Assembly (NCBI RefSeq): GCF_016775475.1
Contig: NZ_JAEUXJ010000007.1
Span: 124,001 to 188,000 of the forward strand
Length of the DNA: 64,000 bases
Direction: 5' to 3'
Source: Belnapia mucosa
GTDB taxonomy: Bacteria; Pseudomonadota; Alphaproteobacteria; Acetobacterales; Acetobacteraceae
Shown here: positions 16,164 through 24,760 of the stretch, piece by piece
Layout: every line of letters begins with the position of its first letter
Numbering within the stretch: position 1 is the stretch's first letter
Notes under the pieces: model-generated
Database searches by the model: none
The model's input: the letters and a program-made list of their open reading frames with translations, nothing else
Told to the model about the DNA's origin: nothing
Position numbers and translations under genes: made by a program

Positions 16164-17228
16164 CTAGTTCAGCCGCAGGTCGAGGATGTGACGCGGGTCG
16201 GGCTGCAAATCGCCCCGTTCCACGCGCTTCACGATATCCGTCAGGGCCGCGTTGGCGGGCGTCGAAAGCCCGATCTCCTTCGCCCGGTCCACGATATAAC
16301 CGTTAAGGAATTCGATCTCGGTGCGGCGGCCCTTCACCATGTCCTGGCCCATGGAGGGGCGATGCGCGCCGCCGCCGGGCTTGCGGGCCTCGGCCAGGCG
16401 GTGCTCGTCATAGGCATGCCGGGCCTCCGGATCGCCCTCGCCGGCGCGGGCGATCACCTCCGGCTCGATATGATGGATCTCCTCCAGGCTGTAGCCGAGG
16501 GCCTGGCCGACCCGGATCGCCTCGCTCCCGAGGCGGGCGGTGAAGGCGCGAAGCGTATCGTCCAGCAGGATGTCGCGGGAGACGAGGCCGGTGCAGGCCG
16601 AGAGACCGTTCGCCATGGCATTGGTCACCAGCTTCGACCAGCGCTCGCCCCAGAGATTGCCCGTGACCTGCGTGCTGTCGGACAGCGCCGTCAGCCGGCC
16701 GATCTCCTGCGCCCGGTCGGTGATGCGGCCATGCACCTCGCCGACGCGGAAGACGGTGTGGGAGGCGCCGGACTTGCCGGCAGCGCGCCGCACATGGCCC
16801 GGCTCGCAGAGATCGACGGTGATGGAGGAGGCGATGGCGCCGAGCACCCGGCCCCAGCCGACGATGCCGGCGATGGTCTCCTCGTTCATGCAATTCTGCA
16901 AGGAGACGCAGTAGCCACCGGGTGCCAGATACTGCCGCACCATCAGCGTGGCCCAGGCGGTGTCGTAGGACTTCACGCAGATGAAGGCGATGTCGAAGGG
17001 CCGCTCCTTCGAGACATGCTGTAATTCCGTCAGATGGATGGCGCGGACCGGGACGGTGAATTCCGGCACGTCGCGCAGATGGGAGATGCGCAGCCCGCGG
17101 CTCCGCATCGCCTCCACATTCTCCGGCCACATATCGACGAAGGTTACGTCCTCGCCGGCCTGTGCCATATGCGCTCCGGCATAGCCGCCGACCGCGCCGG
17201 CGCCGATGATGGCGATGCGGTTGCCCAT
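16164..17228 (-). CDS. Ketopantoate reductase (PanE/ApbA) family NAD(P)H oxidoreductase
   Basis: The 353-residue protein begins with the Rossmann motif IAIIGAGAVGGYAGAHM (residues 5-21), followed by IAFICVKSYDT near 86 and the NCMNE catalytic loop with an asparagine near 113. The C-terminal ApbA domain contains the conserved KLVTNAMANGLSACTG near 205. PanE makes pantoate for coenzyme A, but the family also holds many dehydrogenases of other 2-oxo or 3-hydroxy acids, and this one is longer than E. coli PanE. AGGAGA lies six bases before the ATG at 17228, deciding the start. The neighbouring solute receptors suggest a catabolic paralogue rather than the CoA enzyme. Confidence 0.85.
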   Translation of the reverse strand: MGNRIAIIGAGAVGGYAGAHMAQAGEDVTFVDMWPENVEAMRSRGLRISHLRDVPEFTVPVRAIHLTELQHVSKERPFDIAFICVKSYDTAWATLMVRQYLAPGGYCVSLQNCMNEETIAGIVGWGRVLGAIASSITVDLCEPGHVRRAAGKSGASHTVFRVGEVHGRITDRAQEIGRLTALSDSTQVTGNLWGERWSKLVTNAMANGLSACTGLVSRDILLDDTLRAFTARLGSEAIRVGQALGYSLEEIHHIEPEVIARAGEGDPEARHAYDEHRLAEARKPGGGAHRPSMGQDMVKGRRTEIEFLNGYIVDRAKEIGLSTPANAALTDIVKRVERGDLQPDPRHILDLRLN

Positions 17229-17286
17229 GGATGTCTCCTGCCCTTGGGCCGGGATTATGCGCCCTCCTCCGCCGGCAGCAAGCCGC

Positions 17287-18861
17287 CTAGCCCTTCTCAA
17301 GGTTCCAGTAGAACAGCGCCGGGCCGGGGATCAGCCCCTTCAGGCTGCGGCGATAGGCGATGGAGCTGCGATACTGGCCGAGCGGGATATTGGTCACCGT
17401 CTCGGCATGGGTCCGCTCCAGCGACTTCAATACGGATTGGCGGGCGGCGGCGTCGGTGGCGAAGGTCCAGTCCTCGATCAGCTTCGGCACGCGGGTGTCG
17501 CAGGGCCAGCCGAACCAGGCATCCTCGCAATGCCGGACGAAGGTGTTGAGCAGCGGGTTGGCGATGCCGGTCAGCGTCGCATTGGTGACGAAGAGGTTCC
17601 AGCCACCCTGGCCCGGCGGGGATTTCTGCGACCGGCGCTGCACCAGCGCGCTCCAGTCCATCACCTGGAGGTCCACATTGGCGCCCATCTTCCGCAGCGT
17701 ATCGGCCAGGACCAGCGCGCCGGGATGCAGCGTGGCATTGTCGGCCGGGTCCATCACCACCAGCGGGCGGCCGTCATAGCCAGCGGCGCGCAGCGCCTCC
17801 CCGGCCTTGGCGGCCTCAAGGCGCGGCCAGCCGAGGCTGTCGAATTGCGCCGCATCCTCCGGCGTGCAGCCGAAGCTGGCGGCGCATTCGCGCCAGGGAT
17901 TCCGGTCGCCGACCGAGGCGGCCATGAAGTCGTCCTGGCGGATCGCCGCCATCAGCGCCCGCCGTGCCTCGGGCTTGTCGAAGGGCGGATGCAGATGGTT
18001 GATGGCGACGAAGAGCTGGTAACCGAGCGGGTCGTTCGGCGCCACCACCACATCCCGCGCGCGGGCCAGGCGCGGCAGCAGGTCCGGCGCCGGGCTTTCC
18101 AGCAGGTCGTATTCGCCCGTCAGCAGGCCGTTCGCCGCCGTTGCCGAATCCGGCGTGTAGAGGGATTCGACGCGGTCGATCTTCACCAGCTTGCCGCCGG
18201 CGGCCTGGCTCGGCGGCTCGTCGCGCGGAACATATTGGCGGAAGCGCTCATAGACGACCTTAATGCCCGGCACCCACTCCTCGCGCAGGAAGCGGAAGGG
18301 GCCGGAGCCGATGACCTCCGGGATCTGCTGGGTCGGATCGGTCCGGGCCAGCCGCTCCGGCATCATGAAGGGGACGTTGCTGTCGATCTTGCCGAGCGCG
18401 TCCAGCACGAAGCCGACCGGGCGCTTCAGCACCAGCTTGAAGCTCCGCGCATCGTCCGGCTCCAGGCTCTCGGTCACGCCCATCAGGGCGCGGCCCATGC
18501 CGTCGCGTGCGCCCCAGCGGCGGATCGAGGCGGTGCAGTCGGAGGCCAGCACCGGCGTCCTGTCATGCCAGAGCAGGCCGGGGCGGAGGCGGAAGCGCCA
18601 GATGGTGCCGTCGGCGCTGGTCTCCCAGGCCTCGACCATCTGCGGCCGCGGCTGGTTCTGCGCATCGAGCGCGAAGAGCGTGTCCCAGACCAGATAGGCG
18701 TGGTTGCGGGTGAGGTAGGTGGTGGTCCAGATCGGGTCGAGCGCCCGCAGGTCGCCGATCGGCACCGACCGGATGACCGAGCGCGCATCCTGCGCCCGGG
18801 CGGCGGTGATCAGGGCCGGCAGGCCGAGCGCAGATTGCAGCAGGGGGCGACGGGCGATCAT
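17287..18861 (-). CDS. ABC transporter substrate-binding protein, family 5 (peptide/nickel type)
   Basis: The 524-residue protein starts with a twin-arginine-like signal (MIARRPLLQSALGLPALITAARA). It contains the SBP family-5 features DPIWTTTYLTRNHAYLVWDTL, VEAWETSADGTIWRFRLRPGLLWHDRTPV and the C-terminal IPLGQYRSSIAYR. Such lipid-free or periplasmic proteins bind peptides or other solutes for Opp/Dpp permeases. No permease gene is adjacent, so it is an orphan receptor. AAGGAT lies upstream of the ATG at 18861. A strong nested hairpin sits 18-61 bp upstream of the start. The gene before it is an amidohydrolase in the same orientation. Confidence 0.88.
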   Translation of the reverse strand: MIARRPLLQSALGLPALITAARAQDARSVIRSVPIGDLRALDPIWTTTYLTRNHAYLVWDTLFALDAQNQPRPQMVEAWETSADGTIWRFRLRPGLLWHDRTPVLASDCTASIRRWGARDGMGRALMGVTESLEPDDARSFKLVLKRPVGFVLDALGKIDSNVPFMMPERLARTDPTQQIPEVIGSGPFRFLREEWVPGIKVVYERFRQYVPRDEPPSQAAGGKLVKIDRVESLYTPDSATAANGLLTGEYDLLESPAPDLLPRLARARDVVVAPNDPLGYQLFVAINHLHPPFDKPEARRALMAAIRQDDFMAASVGDRNPWRECAASFGCTPEDAAQFDSLGWPRLEAAKAGEALRAAGYDGRPLVVMDPADNATLHPGALVLADTLRKMGANVDLQVMDWSALVQRRSQKSPPGQGGWNLFVTNATLTGIANPLLNTFVRHCEDAWFGWPCDTRVPKLIEDWTFATDAAARQSVLKSLERTHAETVTNIPLGQYRSSIAYRRSLKGLIPGPALFYWNLEKG

Positions 18862-18878
18862 GGGCGGATCCTTGCAGA

Positions 18879-18922
18879 GCATGATCGCCGTAGGCCGGCA
18901 CGGCCGAAGGCGTGAATCATGC
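18879..18922 (-). promoter_or_regulatory. Nested 44-nt inverted repeat in the leader of the binding-protein gene
   Basis: Three nested complementary arm pairs occur: GCATGAT (18879-18885) with ATCATGC (18916-18922), CGCC (18886-18889) with GGCG (18909-18912), and GGCCG (18893-18897) with CGGCC (18901-18905) around a three-base loop. Sixteen base pairs form with only small internal bulges. It lies 17 bases upstream of the start codon at 18861 and 65 bases past the amidohydrolase stop. It could be an intercistronic terminator or attenuator, an RNA-stability hairpin, or a leader regulator. There is no clear T-tract. Confidence 0.45.
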
Positions 18923-18987
18923 GACCAAGAAGATTGATCCGGGGCCGGCTGTTCCTCGTTGCGGCCAGTCTGCGCGGCGCGGGCCGT

Positions 18988-20373
18988 TCAGTCCAGCGGG
19001 GCCAGGCCGGGTGGCCAGGGCAGGTCGGGCCGCTCGGCCCGCAGCCGGCCCCAGGCGCGGGTGGCGATCCGTTCCGCCTCGCGCAGGATGGCGGGCTCAT
19101 CCATGGTCAGCACCCGGCCTTCCCGCATGATCCACTGTCCGTCCACCATCACGCTCTCCACATCGGCGGCCTGGCCCTGATGGACGAAGGCGCTGGCCAT
19201 GTTCAGGCGCGGGACCAGATGCGGCCGGTCGGTGCGGATCAGGATGAGGTCGGCGCGGTTGCCGGGGGCGAGCCAGCCGCCATCCGGCACGCCCATCGCG
19301 GCATAGCCATTGCGCGTCGCCCAGCGCAGCGCCTCCTCCGGCGCCGGGTTGCGGCCATCTTCGCGGCGGATGCGCTCCATGAAGAGGCCGGTGCGCATCA
19401 CCTCCACCATGTCCTCGGCCATGTTGTCGGTGCCCATGCCGATGGTGCAGCCCTCCGCCTGCAGCACGGAGATGCGGGGCGAGAGGCCCCGCCGGGCGGC
19501 GATGGCGGAATTGAAGGCGACCGAGGCGCGCGCCTTGCCGAGCAGCCGTTCCTCCTGATGCACCATGCAGCGGCAATGGGCGGCCACCAGCCGGGGCTGG
19601 AGGAAGCCGCAATCCTCCAGGTATTCGGTCGGCAGTCGGCCGCGATGCGCCTGGACGGCGGCGACCTCGCCCCAGATCTGGTTGAGATGGATGGTGCCGA
19701 TGGTATCCAGCCGCGCCCGCAGCTCCTCCAGCCGCCGCAGCAGGCCGGGCGAGCACATATCCGGCGCCCAGGCGGAGACGCCGACGCGCAGCCGCCCCTC
19801 GGCCTTGCCGTTCCAGGCCGCATGCAGCCGGGCGACGCGCTCCAGCCCCTGCTCGCCCAGGCGTTCCGAGTGATCGAAGGGGGAGGGGTCGCCGATATTG
19901 GCCCCGGCACGGTCCCAGCAGCGCTCGGTCAGCAGCATCCGCAGGCCGGTCGCCGCCATCGCCTCGGCGCTGCCCAGCAACCCGGCGCCGTCCTCCAGCA
20001 CCGCCGTCGTGCCGCTGCGGATCGCCTCCAGCGCGCCGAGCTGGCACATCACGGTGGTCTCCTCCACCGAGAGCGCCGGCAGGGGAATGGGCGAGAGGCC
20101 GCCGCAGAAGGGCGGGCGGTGCGGCGGCGAGAGATCCTCGAAGATGCCGCGCGCCAGCGTCATGTGCAGATGGGTGTGGATATTGGCGAAGCCCGGCAGC
20201 ACGGCGCGGTCCCGCCCATCCACCAGCGTCGCGCCGGGATAGCGCGGCAGCACCTCCGCCTCCGGACCGATGGCGGCGATCCGGTCGCCCTCGATGGCGA
20301 TGGCCGCGCCATGCAGCACGCGGTCCGCGTCATCCGCGGTGAGGATGGTGGTGCCATGGATGATGAGGGTCAT
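18988..20373 (-). CDS. Amidohydrolase family (TrzA/AtzA/SsnA-like chlorohydrolase/deaminase)
   Basis: This 461-residue TIM-barrel metal hydrolase carries PGFANIHTHLHM (metal-binding HxH near 65-67), HCRCMVHQEERLL (near 270), and the aspartate motif GMGTDNMAED near 316. These features fit the ATZ/TRZ/SsnA group, whose members deaminate or dechlorinate heterocyclic amines, adenosine-like compounds or guanine. The ATG at 20373 begins directly with the beta-strand MTLIIHGTTILTADD typical of the family. A longer frame to 20673 would overlap the divergent thiolase gene and is rejected. It is divergent from the thiolase-SDR pair and may feed into the same region's nitrogen metabolism. Confidence 0.85.
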   Translation of the reverse strand: MTLIIHGTTILTADDADRVLHGAAIAIEGDRIAAIGPEAEVLPRYPGATLVDGRDRAVLPGFANIHTHLHMTLARGIFEDLSPPHRPPFCGGLSPIPLPALSVEETTVMCQLGALEAIRSGTTAVLEDGAGLLGSAEAMAATGLRMLLTERCWDRAGANIGDPSPFDHSERLGEQGLERVARLHAAWNGKAEGRLRVGVSAWAPDMCSPGLLRRLEELRARLDTIGTIHLNQIWGEVAAVQAHRGRLPTEYLEDCGFLQPRLVAAHCRCMVHQEERLLGKARASVAFNSAIAARRGLSPRISVLQAEGCTIGMGTDNMAEDMVEVMRTGLFMERIRREDGRNPAPEEALRWATRNGYAAMGVPDGGWLAPGNRADLILIRTDRPHLVPRLNMASAFVHQGQAADVESVMVDGQWIMREGRVLTMDEPAILREAERIATRAWGRLRAERPDLPWPPGLAPLD

Positions 20374-20485
20374 GCGGGGCCTCCGCCGCCATCCGACCAG
20401 CAATGGCGGTGCCCGGCAAGCGGGGGGTTGGACAAAGCGCCGCATGCGCGCTTCCCTGGGCGGCAAGACGCAAGGGGAGGCAGGC

Positions 20486-22000
20486 ATGGCGGCAGGGCAG
20501 GCGGCGGCACGCATTCCCGTCCTGATCGGAGCCGGCGAGGTCGTGGACCGGCCGGTCGAGCCGCGCCTGGCGTTGGAGCCGGCGGCGCTGATGACCGAGG
20601 CGCTGCGCCGCGCCGCCGAGGATGCCGGGGCGCCGGCGCTGCTCGCGGCGATCGACAGCCTCGACATCGTCAACAGCGTCTCCTGGCCCTATGCCGACCT
20701 GCCGGCGGCGCTGGCGTCGCGGCTGGGCGGGGCGCCGCGGCGGCTGGTCTATGGGCCGGTCGGCGGCGAGAGCCCGGTGCGCTTCCTGCATGAGGCGGCG
20801 CTGCGCATTGCCCGCGGCGAGAGCGAGGTCTCGGCCGTGGTGGGCGGCGAGGCGACGCATGCCGTGGCCCAGGCGCGCAAGGCCGGGATCGAGCTGCCCT
20901 GGACCGAGGGTGACCCGAATTGGCGACGCACCCGCGGGCGCGACTACCTGCACCCGCTCTCGGTGCGGCTCGGCGTCGCCGACCCCGTCTCGGTCTATCC
21001 CTTCTACGAGAATGCGGTGGAGGCCCATCTGGGCCAGAGCCCGGCCGAAGGTCAGGCGGAATCGGCGGCGCTGTGGTCGGCCTTCTCCGGCGTCGCGGCG
21101 CGCAACCCGGCAGCCTGGCTGAAGCGGGAATACAGTGCCGAGGAGATCGGCACGCCGGGCCCGGCTAACCGCCCGATCGCCTATCCTTATACCAAGCTGC
21201 AGGTCGCCAACCCGATGGTGAACCAGGGTGCGGCGCTGCTGCTGACCAGCCTCGATCGTGCCCGGGCGGCGGGCGTGCCGGAGGAGCGGATGGCCTTCCT
21301 CTGGGGCGGCGCCGCGGGGGTGGAGCCGCGCGACTACCTGAACCGCGACCACTACCACGAGGCGCATGCGCAGAATGCCGTGCTCGATGCTTGCGCCCGG
21401 ATCGCCGCAGCGGAGGGCAGCGGCTTCGGCATCTGCGAGCTCTATTCCTGCTTCCCCTGCGTGCCGAAGATGGCGGCGCGGCGACTCGGCCTGCCCGTAG
21501 GGATGGCGCCGACGACGACGGGTGGGCTGACCTTCTTCGGCGCGCCGTTGAACAACTACATGACCCATGCAGCGGCCGCGATGCTGCGGGCGCTGCGCGC
21601 CGGGCGCGACGAGGCGGCGCTGCTTTATGGCCAGGGCGAATTCGTCACCAAGCATCATGCGGTGGTGCTGGCGCGGCGGCCGGCGCGCGATGAGCTGGCC
21701 GAGACCTACAGCGTGCAGGCCGAGGCGGATGCGCGGCGCGGCCCGGTGCCCGCCTTCGCCGAAGCCGCCGAGGGACCGGCGCGCATCGAGACCTTCACCG
21801 TGCTGCATGACCGCGAAGGCGCGCCGGAACAGGGCGTCGTCATCCTGCGCCTCGCGGATGGGCGGCGCGGGCTGGCACGGGTGCCGGCCGCGGATGCCGA
21901 TGCCATCGCCCTGCTGCTGCGGCGCGACCGCACGCCGATCGGCACCCCCGGCCTTGCCGCCCTTGCCGGGGATGGCGTGCCCGAATGGCGGCCGGACTGA
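20486..22000 (+). CDS. Thiolase-like acetyl-CoA acetyltransferase (nucleophile Cys not seen)
   Basis: The 504-residue protein belongs to the COG0183 thiolase-like group with an extra C-terminal domain. VVGGEATHAVAQARKAG, NQGAALLLTSLDRARAAG, ICELYSCFPCVPKMAARRLG and the C-terminal GGLTFFGAPLNNYMTHAA are readable. The segment where classical thiolases carry the nucleophile cysteine reads YGPVGGESPVRFL, so the first catalytic cysteine seems missing; related proteins of this subgroup share this. It may therefore not perform classical beta-ketothiolysis but bind or transfer acyl-CoA. AAGGGGAGG lies before the ATG at 20486. The SDR gene follows by 26 bp. It diverges from the amidohydrolase gene. 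Confidence 0.8.
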   Translation: MAAGQAAARIPVLIGAGEVVDRPVEPRLALEPAALMTEALRRAAEDAGAPALLAAIDSLDIVNSVSWPYADLPAALASRLGGAPRRLVYGPVGGESPVRFLHEAALRIARGESEVSAVVGGEATHAVAQARKAGIELPWTEGDPNWRRTRGRDYLHPLSVRLGVADPVSVYPFYENAVEAHLGQSPAEGQAESAALWSAFSGVAARNPAAWLKREYSAEEIGTPGPANRPIAYPYTKLQVANPMVNQGAALLLTSLDRARAAGVPEERMAFLWGGAAGVEPRDYLNRDHYHEAHAQNAVLDACARIAAAEGSGFGICELYSCFPCVPKMAARRLGLPVGMAPTTTGGLTFFGAPLNNYMTHAAAAMLRALRAGRDEAALLYGQGEFVTKHHAVVLARRPARDELAETYSVQAEADARRGPVPAFAEAAEGPARIETFTVLHDREGAPEQGVVILRLADGRRGLARVPAADADAIALLLRRDRTPIGTPGLAALAGDGVPEWRPD

Positions 22001-22026
22001 ATCCCAATCCAGAGGAGGAGAACAGC

Positions 22027-22854
22027 ATGTCCCGCAAGCTCGAAGGAAAGGTCGCGCTCGTCACCGGCTCCGGTCGTGGCATCGGCCGGCAGATCGCGCT
22101 CAAGCTGGCCAGCGAAGGCGCCCGCGTCGTCGTCAACGACCTGGATGACGGACCGGGCGCCGAGACCGTCGCCGAGATCACCGCGGCGGGCGGCACGGCC
22201 ATCGCCTGCAATGGCGACGTGACGGCGGAAGGCTTCGCCGAACGCTTCGTCCAGGCCGGGATCGACAGCTTCGGCGGGCTCGACATCATCGTCAACAATG
22301 CTGGCTATACCTGGGACAATGTCATCCAGAAGATGTCGGACGAGCAGTGGATGGCGATCCTCAACGTCCATCTGACGGCGCCCTTCCGCATCATGCGCGC
22401 GGCCTCCCGCTTCATCCGCGAGGCGGCGCGGCAGGAGGCCTCGGAAGGCCGCGAGGTGTTCCGCAAGGTGGTGAATATCAGCTCCACCTCCGGCGTCTAT
22501 GGCAATGCGGGGCAGGCGAACTACTCCACCGCCAAGGCGGGCATCGTCGGCCTGACCAAGGCGATGGCGAAGGAATGGGGCCGCTACAAGGTCAATGTGA
22601 ATGCAGTCGCCTTCGGCCTCATCATGACGCGGCTGACCGAGGCGCCGGCGCATGGCGGCGCGACCATCGACATCTCGGGCCGAGAGATCGCGGTGGGCGT
22701 CAATCCGCAGGTGCTGAAGACCGCCGAGCAGATGATCCCGCTCGGCCGCGGCGGCCGGCCGGAGGAGGCAGCGGGCTCCGTCTACCTTTTCTGCATCCCG
22801 GAATCGAATTACGTCAGCGGCCAGGTGCTGGTCGTGGGCGGCGGCAGGCCCTGA
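22027..22854 (+). CDS. SDR family oxidoreductase (FabG-like)
   Basis: A 275-residue short-chain dehydrogenase has TGSGRGIG (residues 13-20) for cofactor binding, NNAG near 95, and the catalytic SSTSGVYGNAGQANYSTAKAG, containing Ser, Tyr and Lys (YxxxK), near 155-180. Members reduce or oxidise 3-oxo/3-hydroxyacyl or other carbonyls with NAD(P). AGAGGAGGAG lies before the ATG at 22027, giving strong translation. It is paired with the thiolase-like protein, a common arrangement in beta-oxidation-like pathways where a 3-hydroxyacyl-CoA dehydrogenase precedes thiolytic cleavage. It ends directly against the convergent dUTPase gene with no gap. Confidence 0.9.
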   Translation: MSRKLEGKVALVTGSGRGIGRQIALKLASEGARVVVNDLDDGPGAETVAEITAAGGTAIACNGDVTAEGFAERFVQAGIDSFGGLDIIVNNAGYTWDNVIQKMSDEQWMAILNVHLTAPFRIMRAASRFIREAARQEASEGREVFRKVVNISSTSGVYGNAGQANYSTAKAGIVGLTKAMAKEWGRYKVNVNAVAFGLIMTRLTEAPAHGGATIDISGREIAVGVNPQVLKTAEQMIPLGRGGRPEEAAGSVYLFCIPESNYVSGQVLVVGGGRP

Positions 22855-23322
22855 TCAGCCGGTGCCGGTGGAGCCGAATCCGCCGGCACCGCGCGCCGAG
22901 ACGGTGGTGAATTCCTCCACCAGCGTGAATTCCGGCCGCAGGATCGGCACGAAGACGAGTTGGGCGAAGCGTTCGCCCGGTTCGATGCGGATGGGCTCGG
23001 CGCCGGGCGTGTTGCGGTTCCAGGCGCTGACCAGGATCGGGCCAGTATAGTCGGCATCGATCAGCCCGACCAGGTTGCCGAGCACCAGCCCGCGCTTGTG
23101 GCCGAGGCCGGAGCGCGGCAGCACCAGCGCGGCCATGCCGGCATCGGCCATGTGCAGCGCGAAGCCGGCCGAGATCAGCTGGGGCGGCGCCCCCGCCTCC
23201 AGCAGGGCTGGGGCATCGAGGCAGGCATGCAGGTCGATGGCGGCCGCCAAGCCGGTCTGGTAGCGGGGCAGGCCCCAGTCGCGCAGGCGTTCGTCCAGCA
23301 GCTTCAGCTCGATCGCGGGCAT
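22855..23322 (-). CDS. dut: Deoxyuridine 5'-triphosphate nucleotidohydrolase (dUTPase)
   Basis: dUTPase hydrolyses dUTP to dUMP and pyrophosphate, keeping uracil out of DNA and supplying dUMP. The 155-residue trimeric-type protein shows the five conserved motifs: AAIDLHA near 27-33, PRSGLGHKRGLVLGN near 69-83, GLIDADYTGPI near 86-96, ERFAQLVFVP near 117-126, and the C-terminal RGAGGFGSTG near 143-152. The length is normal. It is convergent with, and immediately abuts, the SDR gene, and is four bases downstream of the PNPOx-like gene. A housekeeping gene here implies this stretch is core chromosome. Confidence 0.95.
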   Translation of the reverse strand: MPAIELKLLDERLRDWGLPRYQTGLAAAIDLHACLDAPALLEAGAPPQLISAGFALHMADAGMAALVLPRSGLGHKRGLVLGNLVGLIDADYTGPILVSAWNRNTPGAEPIRIEPGERFAQLVFVPILRPEFTLVEEFTTVSARGAGGFGSTGTG

Positions 23323-23325
23323 GGC

Positions 23326-23877
23326 TCAGACTCCGGCAGGCAGGGCGGGCAGCCCGTCGAGGCTGCGGGTATTCTTCTCGGCGCGATAGGCGATGAGCCC
23401 GGCCTCGCCCTTGGCCTCCGCCCAGCGGCGGAGATTGGGCCTCTCGCCCATCGGGGCGAAGAGCGGCACGCCATAGCCGCAGGAGGTCTGCACCAGGTCG
23501 ATCTCCAGCCGGACGATCTGCCGCGCGCCGGGCGGCTCCTCGCCGTAGTGGTCAGCGAGCAGGGCGGCGTAACCGGCAGTGCCGCGCGGCAGGCTCTGGC
23601 CGCGGCCATAGAGGCGGAGGATCAGCGGCGGTCCCTCGAAGGCGCAGACCATGATGGTCGGCCGCCCATCCGCGCGGAGATGCGCCGCCGTCTCGGCCCC
23701 GCTGCCGGTCTGGTCGAGGTAGCAGACGGCATTCGGGCCGAGCAGGCGCAGGGCCGAGGCCTCGCGCGGCGAGACATTCACCCGGCTCTCCGCGGTTGCG
23801 GAGGCGGTGAAGAAGATGCGCTGCCGCCCTATGAACTCGGCATGGGCCGGTTCGATGCGTGGAAACTGCTTCGCCAT
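23326..23877 (-). CDS. Pyridoxamine 5'-phosphate oxidase family protein
   Basis: This 183-residue flavin-binding split-barrel protein has FIGRQRIFFTASATAESRVN at the start and MVCAFEGPPLILRLYGRG in the middle, typical of the PNPOx-like family that binds FMN, F420 or haem. It lacks the clear substrate-binding residues of true PdxH, and its C terminus (NTRSLDGLPALPAGV) matches the widespread cluster of small PNPOx-like proteins with unknown substrates. It is followed by dut at a three-base gap, suggesting co-transcription. Function beyond flavin-dependent redox is unclear. Confidence 0.8.
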   Translation of the reverse strand: MAKQFPRIEPAHAEFIGRQRIFFTASATAESRVNVSPREASALRLLGPNAVCYLDQTGSGAETAAHLRADGRPTIMVCAFEGPPLILRLYGRGQSLPRGTAGYAALLADHYGEEPPGARQIVRLEIDLVQTSCGYGVPLFAPMGERPNLRRWAEAKGEAGLIAYRAEKNTRSLDGLPALPAGV

Positions 23878-23951
23878 GTCCTGCCCCCACTGGCCACCAA
23901 CCCTTGGCTACCAGGGCATGGCGGCCCCGGTCGAGGGGGCAGGGCAGGGGC

Positions 23952-24182
23952 TTAGGCTGCTTCGCCGGCCGGGGTTGGGGCGAAGCCCTTCTCGCTCATC
24001 AGCATGAGCAACGCGCCGCAGATGGCGCCGGAGAGCGAGGCGAGGTCGCCGAGATGCCAGCCGGTGCCGGCCTCCCAACGGCCGAAGATGAAGAGCGCCG
24101 TGGCGAGGGCGAAGAGGCCGGCCCAGAGAGCCCGATTCCTGGACAGATGGGCGGTGATCGCCCGGTGCGGCTGCATCGGCAT
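23952..24182 (-). CDS. Small two-helix membrane protein, hypothetical
   Basis: This 76-residue protein has two hydrophobic segments, ALWAGLFALATALFIFG (about 18-34) and LASLSGAICGALLMLMS (about 47-63), separated by the short turn RWEAGTGWHLGD. It has a basic N terminus (HRAITAHLSRNR) and a small charged tail. It resembles small inner-membrane proteins with no assigned function. The start at 24182 is the first reasonable ATG; a longer frame reaching 24371 has non-conserved, Arg-rich residues and overlaps the divergent gene. I do not recognise a family. Confidence 0.55.
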   Translation of the reverse strand: MPMQPHRAITAHLSRNRALWAGLFALATALFIFGRWEAGTGWHLGDLASLSGAICGALLMLMSEKGFAPTPAGEAA

Positions 24183-24354
24183 GCTTCGTATTCCTCGTCT
24201 CGTTCTGGGTCCTCTGAGGCATTGGTGCATGCGCCGACACATCGCGCCAGCCGCGGTTGCGTGTATTTTGTCTACCGTTACAACCGATGCGTGCTGGCCT
24301 GGCCGCGGCCCAGGCTGTAGTCGGTTCGATCTGGACCGGATGGAGGGAGACCTT

Positions 24355-24687
24355 GTGATCAGGCCCGTCACCGACCAGAGGATCGAGGCGCGCCGCCTGG
24401 ACGAGCGCCGCCGCCGGGCGGCCGAGCATCGATGGCGCTGCTACGATTTCGGTCATGACATAGTCAGTTATGGGGAATGGACGCAGCATGGCCGGGATGG
24501 CGGTCATTGGCGCCGTCCGGTGCGGCTGCGTGCCGGGCGTGGGGAGCTGGCGGTGACCTTCGCCGTCACCTTCGCCGTCAACACCAACCACATGATCGAG
24601 GCCTATGCCGAGACCATAACCGACCCGCCCTTGCTGGTCGGCCAATGGTCCGATGACGAACGCCGTGCGCCGCAATGGATGATGTAG
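24355..24687 (+). CDS. Hypothetical protein, 110 aa, Arg-rich N terminus
   Basis: The GTG at 24355 follows GGAGGGAGA with a good gap and gives a 110-residue protein; an ATG at 24340 lacks a ribosome site. An Arg-rich helix (RIEARRLDERRRRAAEHRW) leads into a beta-rich part with VRLRAGRGELAVTFAVTFAV, in which a four-residue VTFA unit is repeated, and a C-terminal YAETITDPPLLVGQWSDDE. No family is recognised. It is divergent from the small membrane protein gene and precedes the FKBP gene by 73 bp. Coding signal is moderate, supported by the ribosome site and base use. Confidence 0.5.
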   Translation: MIRPVTDQRIEARRLDERRRRAAEHRWRCYDFGHDIVSYGEWTQHGRDGGHWRRPVRLRAGRGELAVTFAVTFAVNTNHMIEAYAETITDPPLLVGQWSDDERRAPQWMM

Positions 24688-24760
24688 GGCAGGGCCGACC
24701 CCTCCTGGCCCTGGGCGGCCGGGCCGTGCATGATCCCCGCCGCATGATGGGAGAAGGCGC

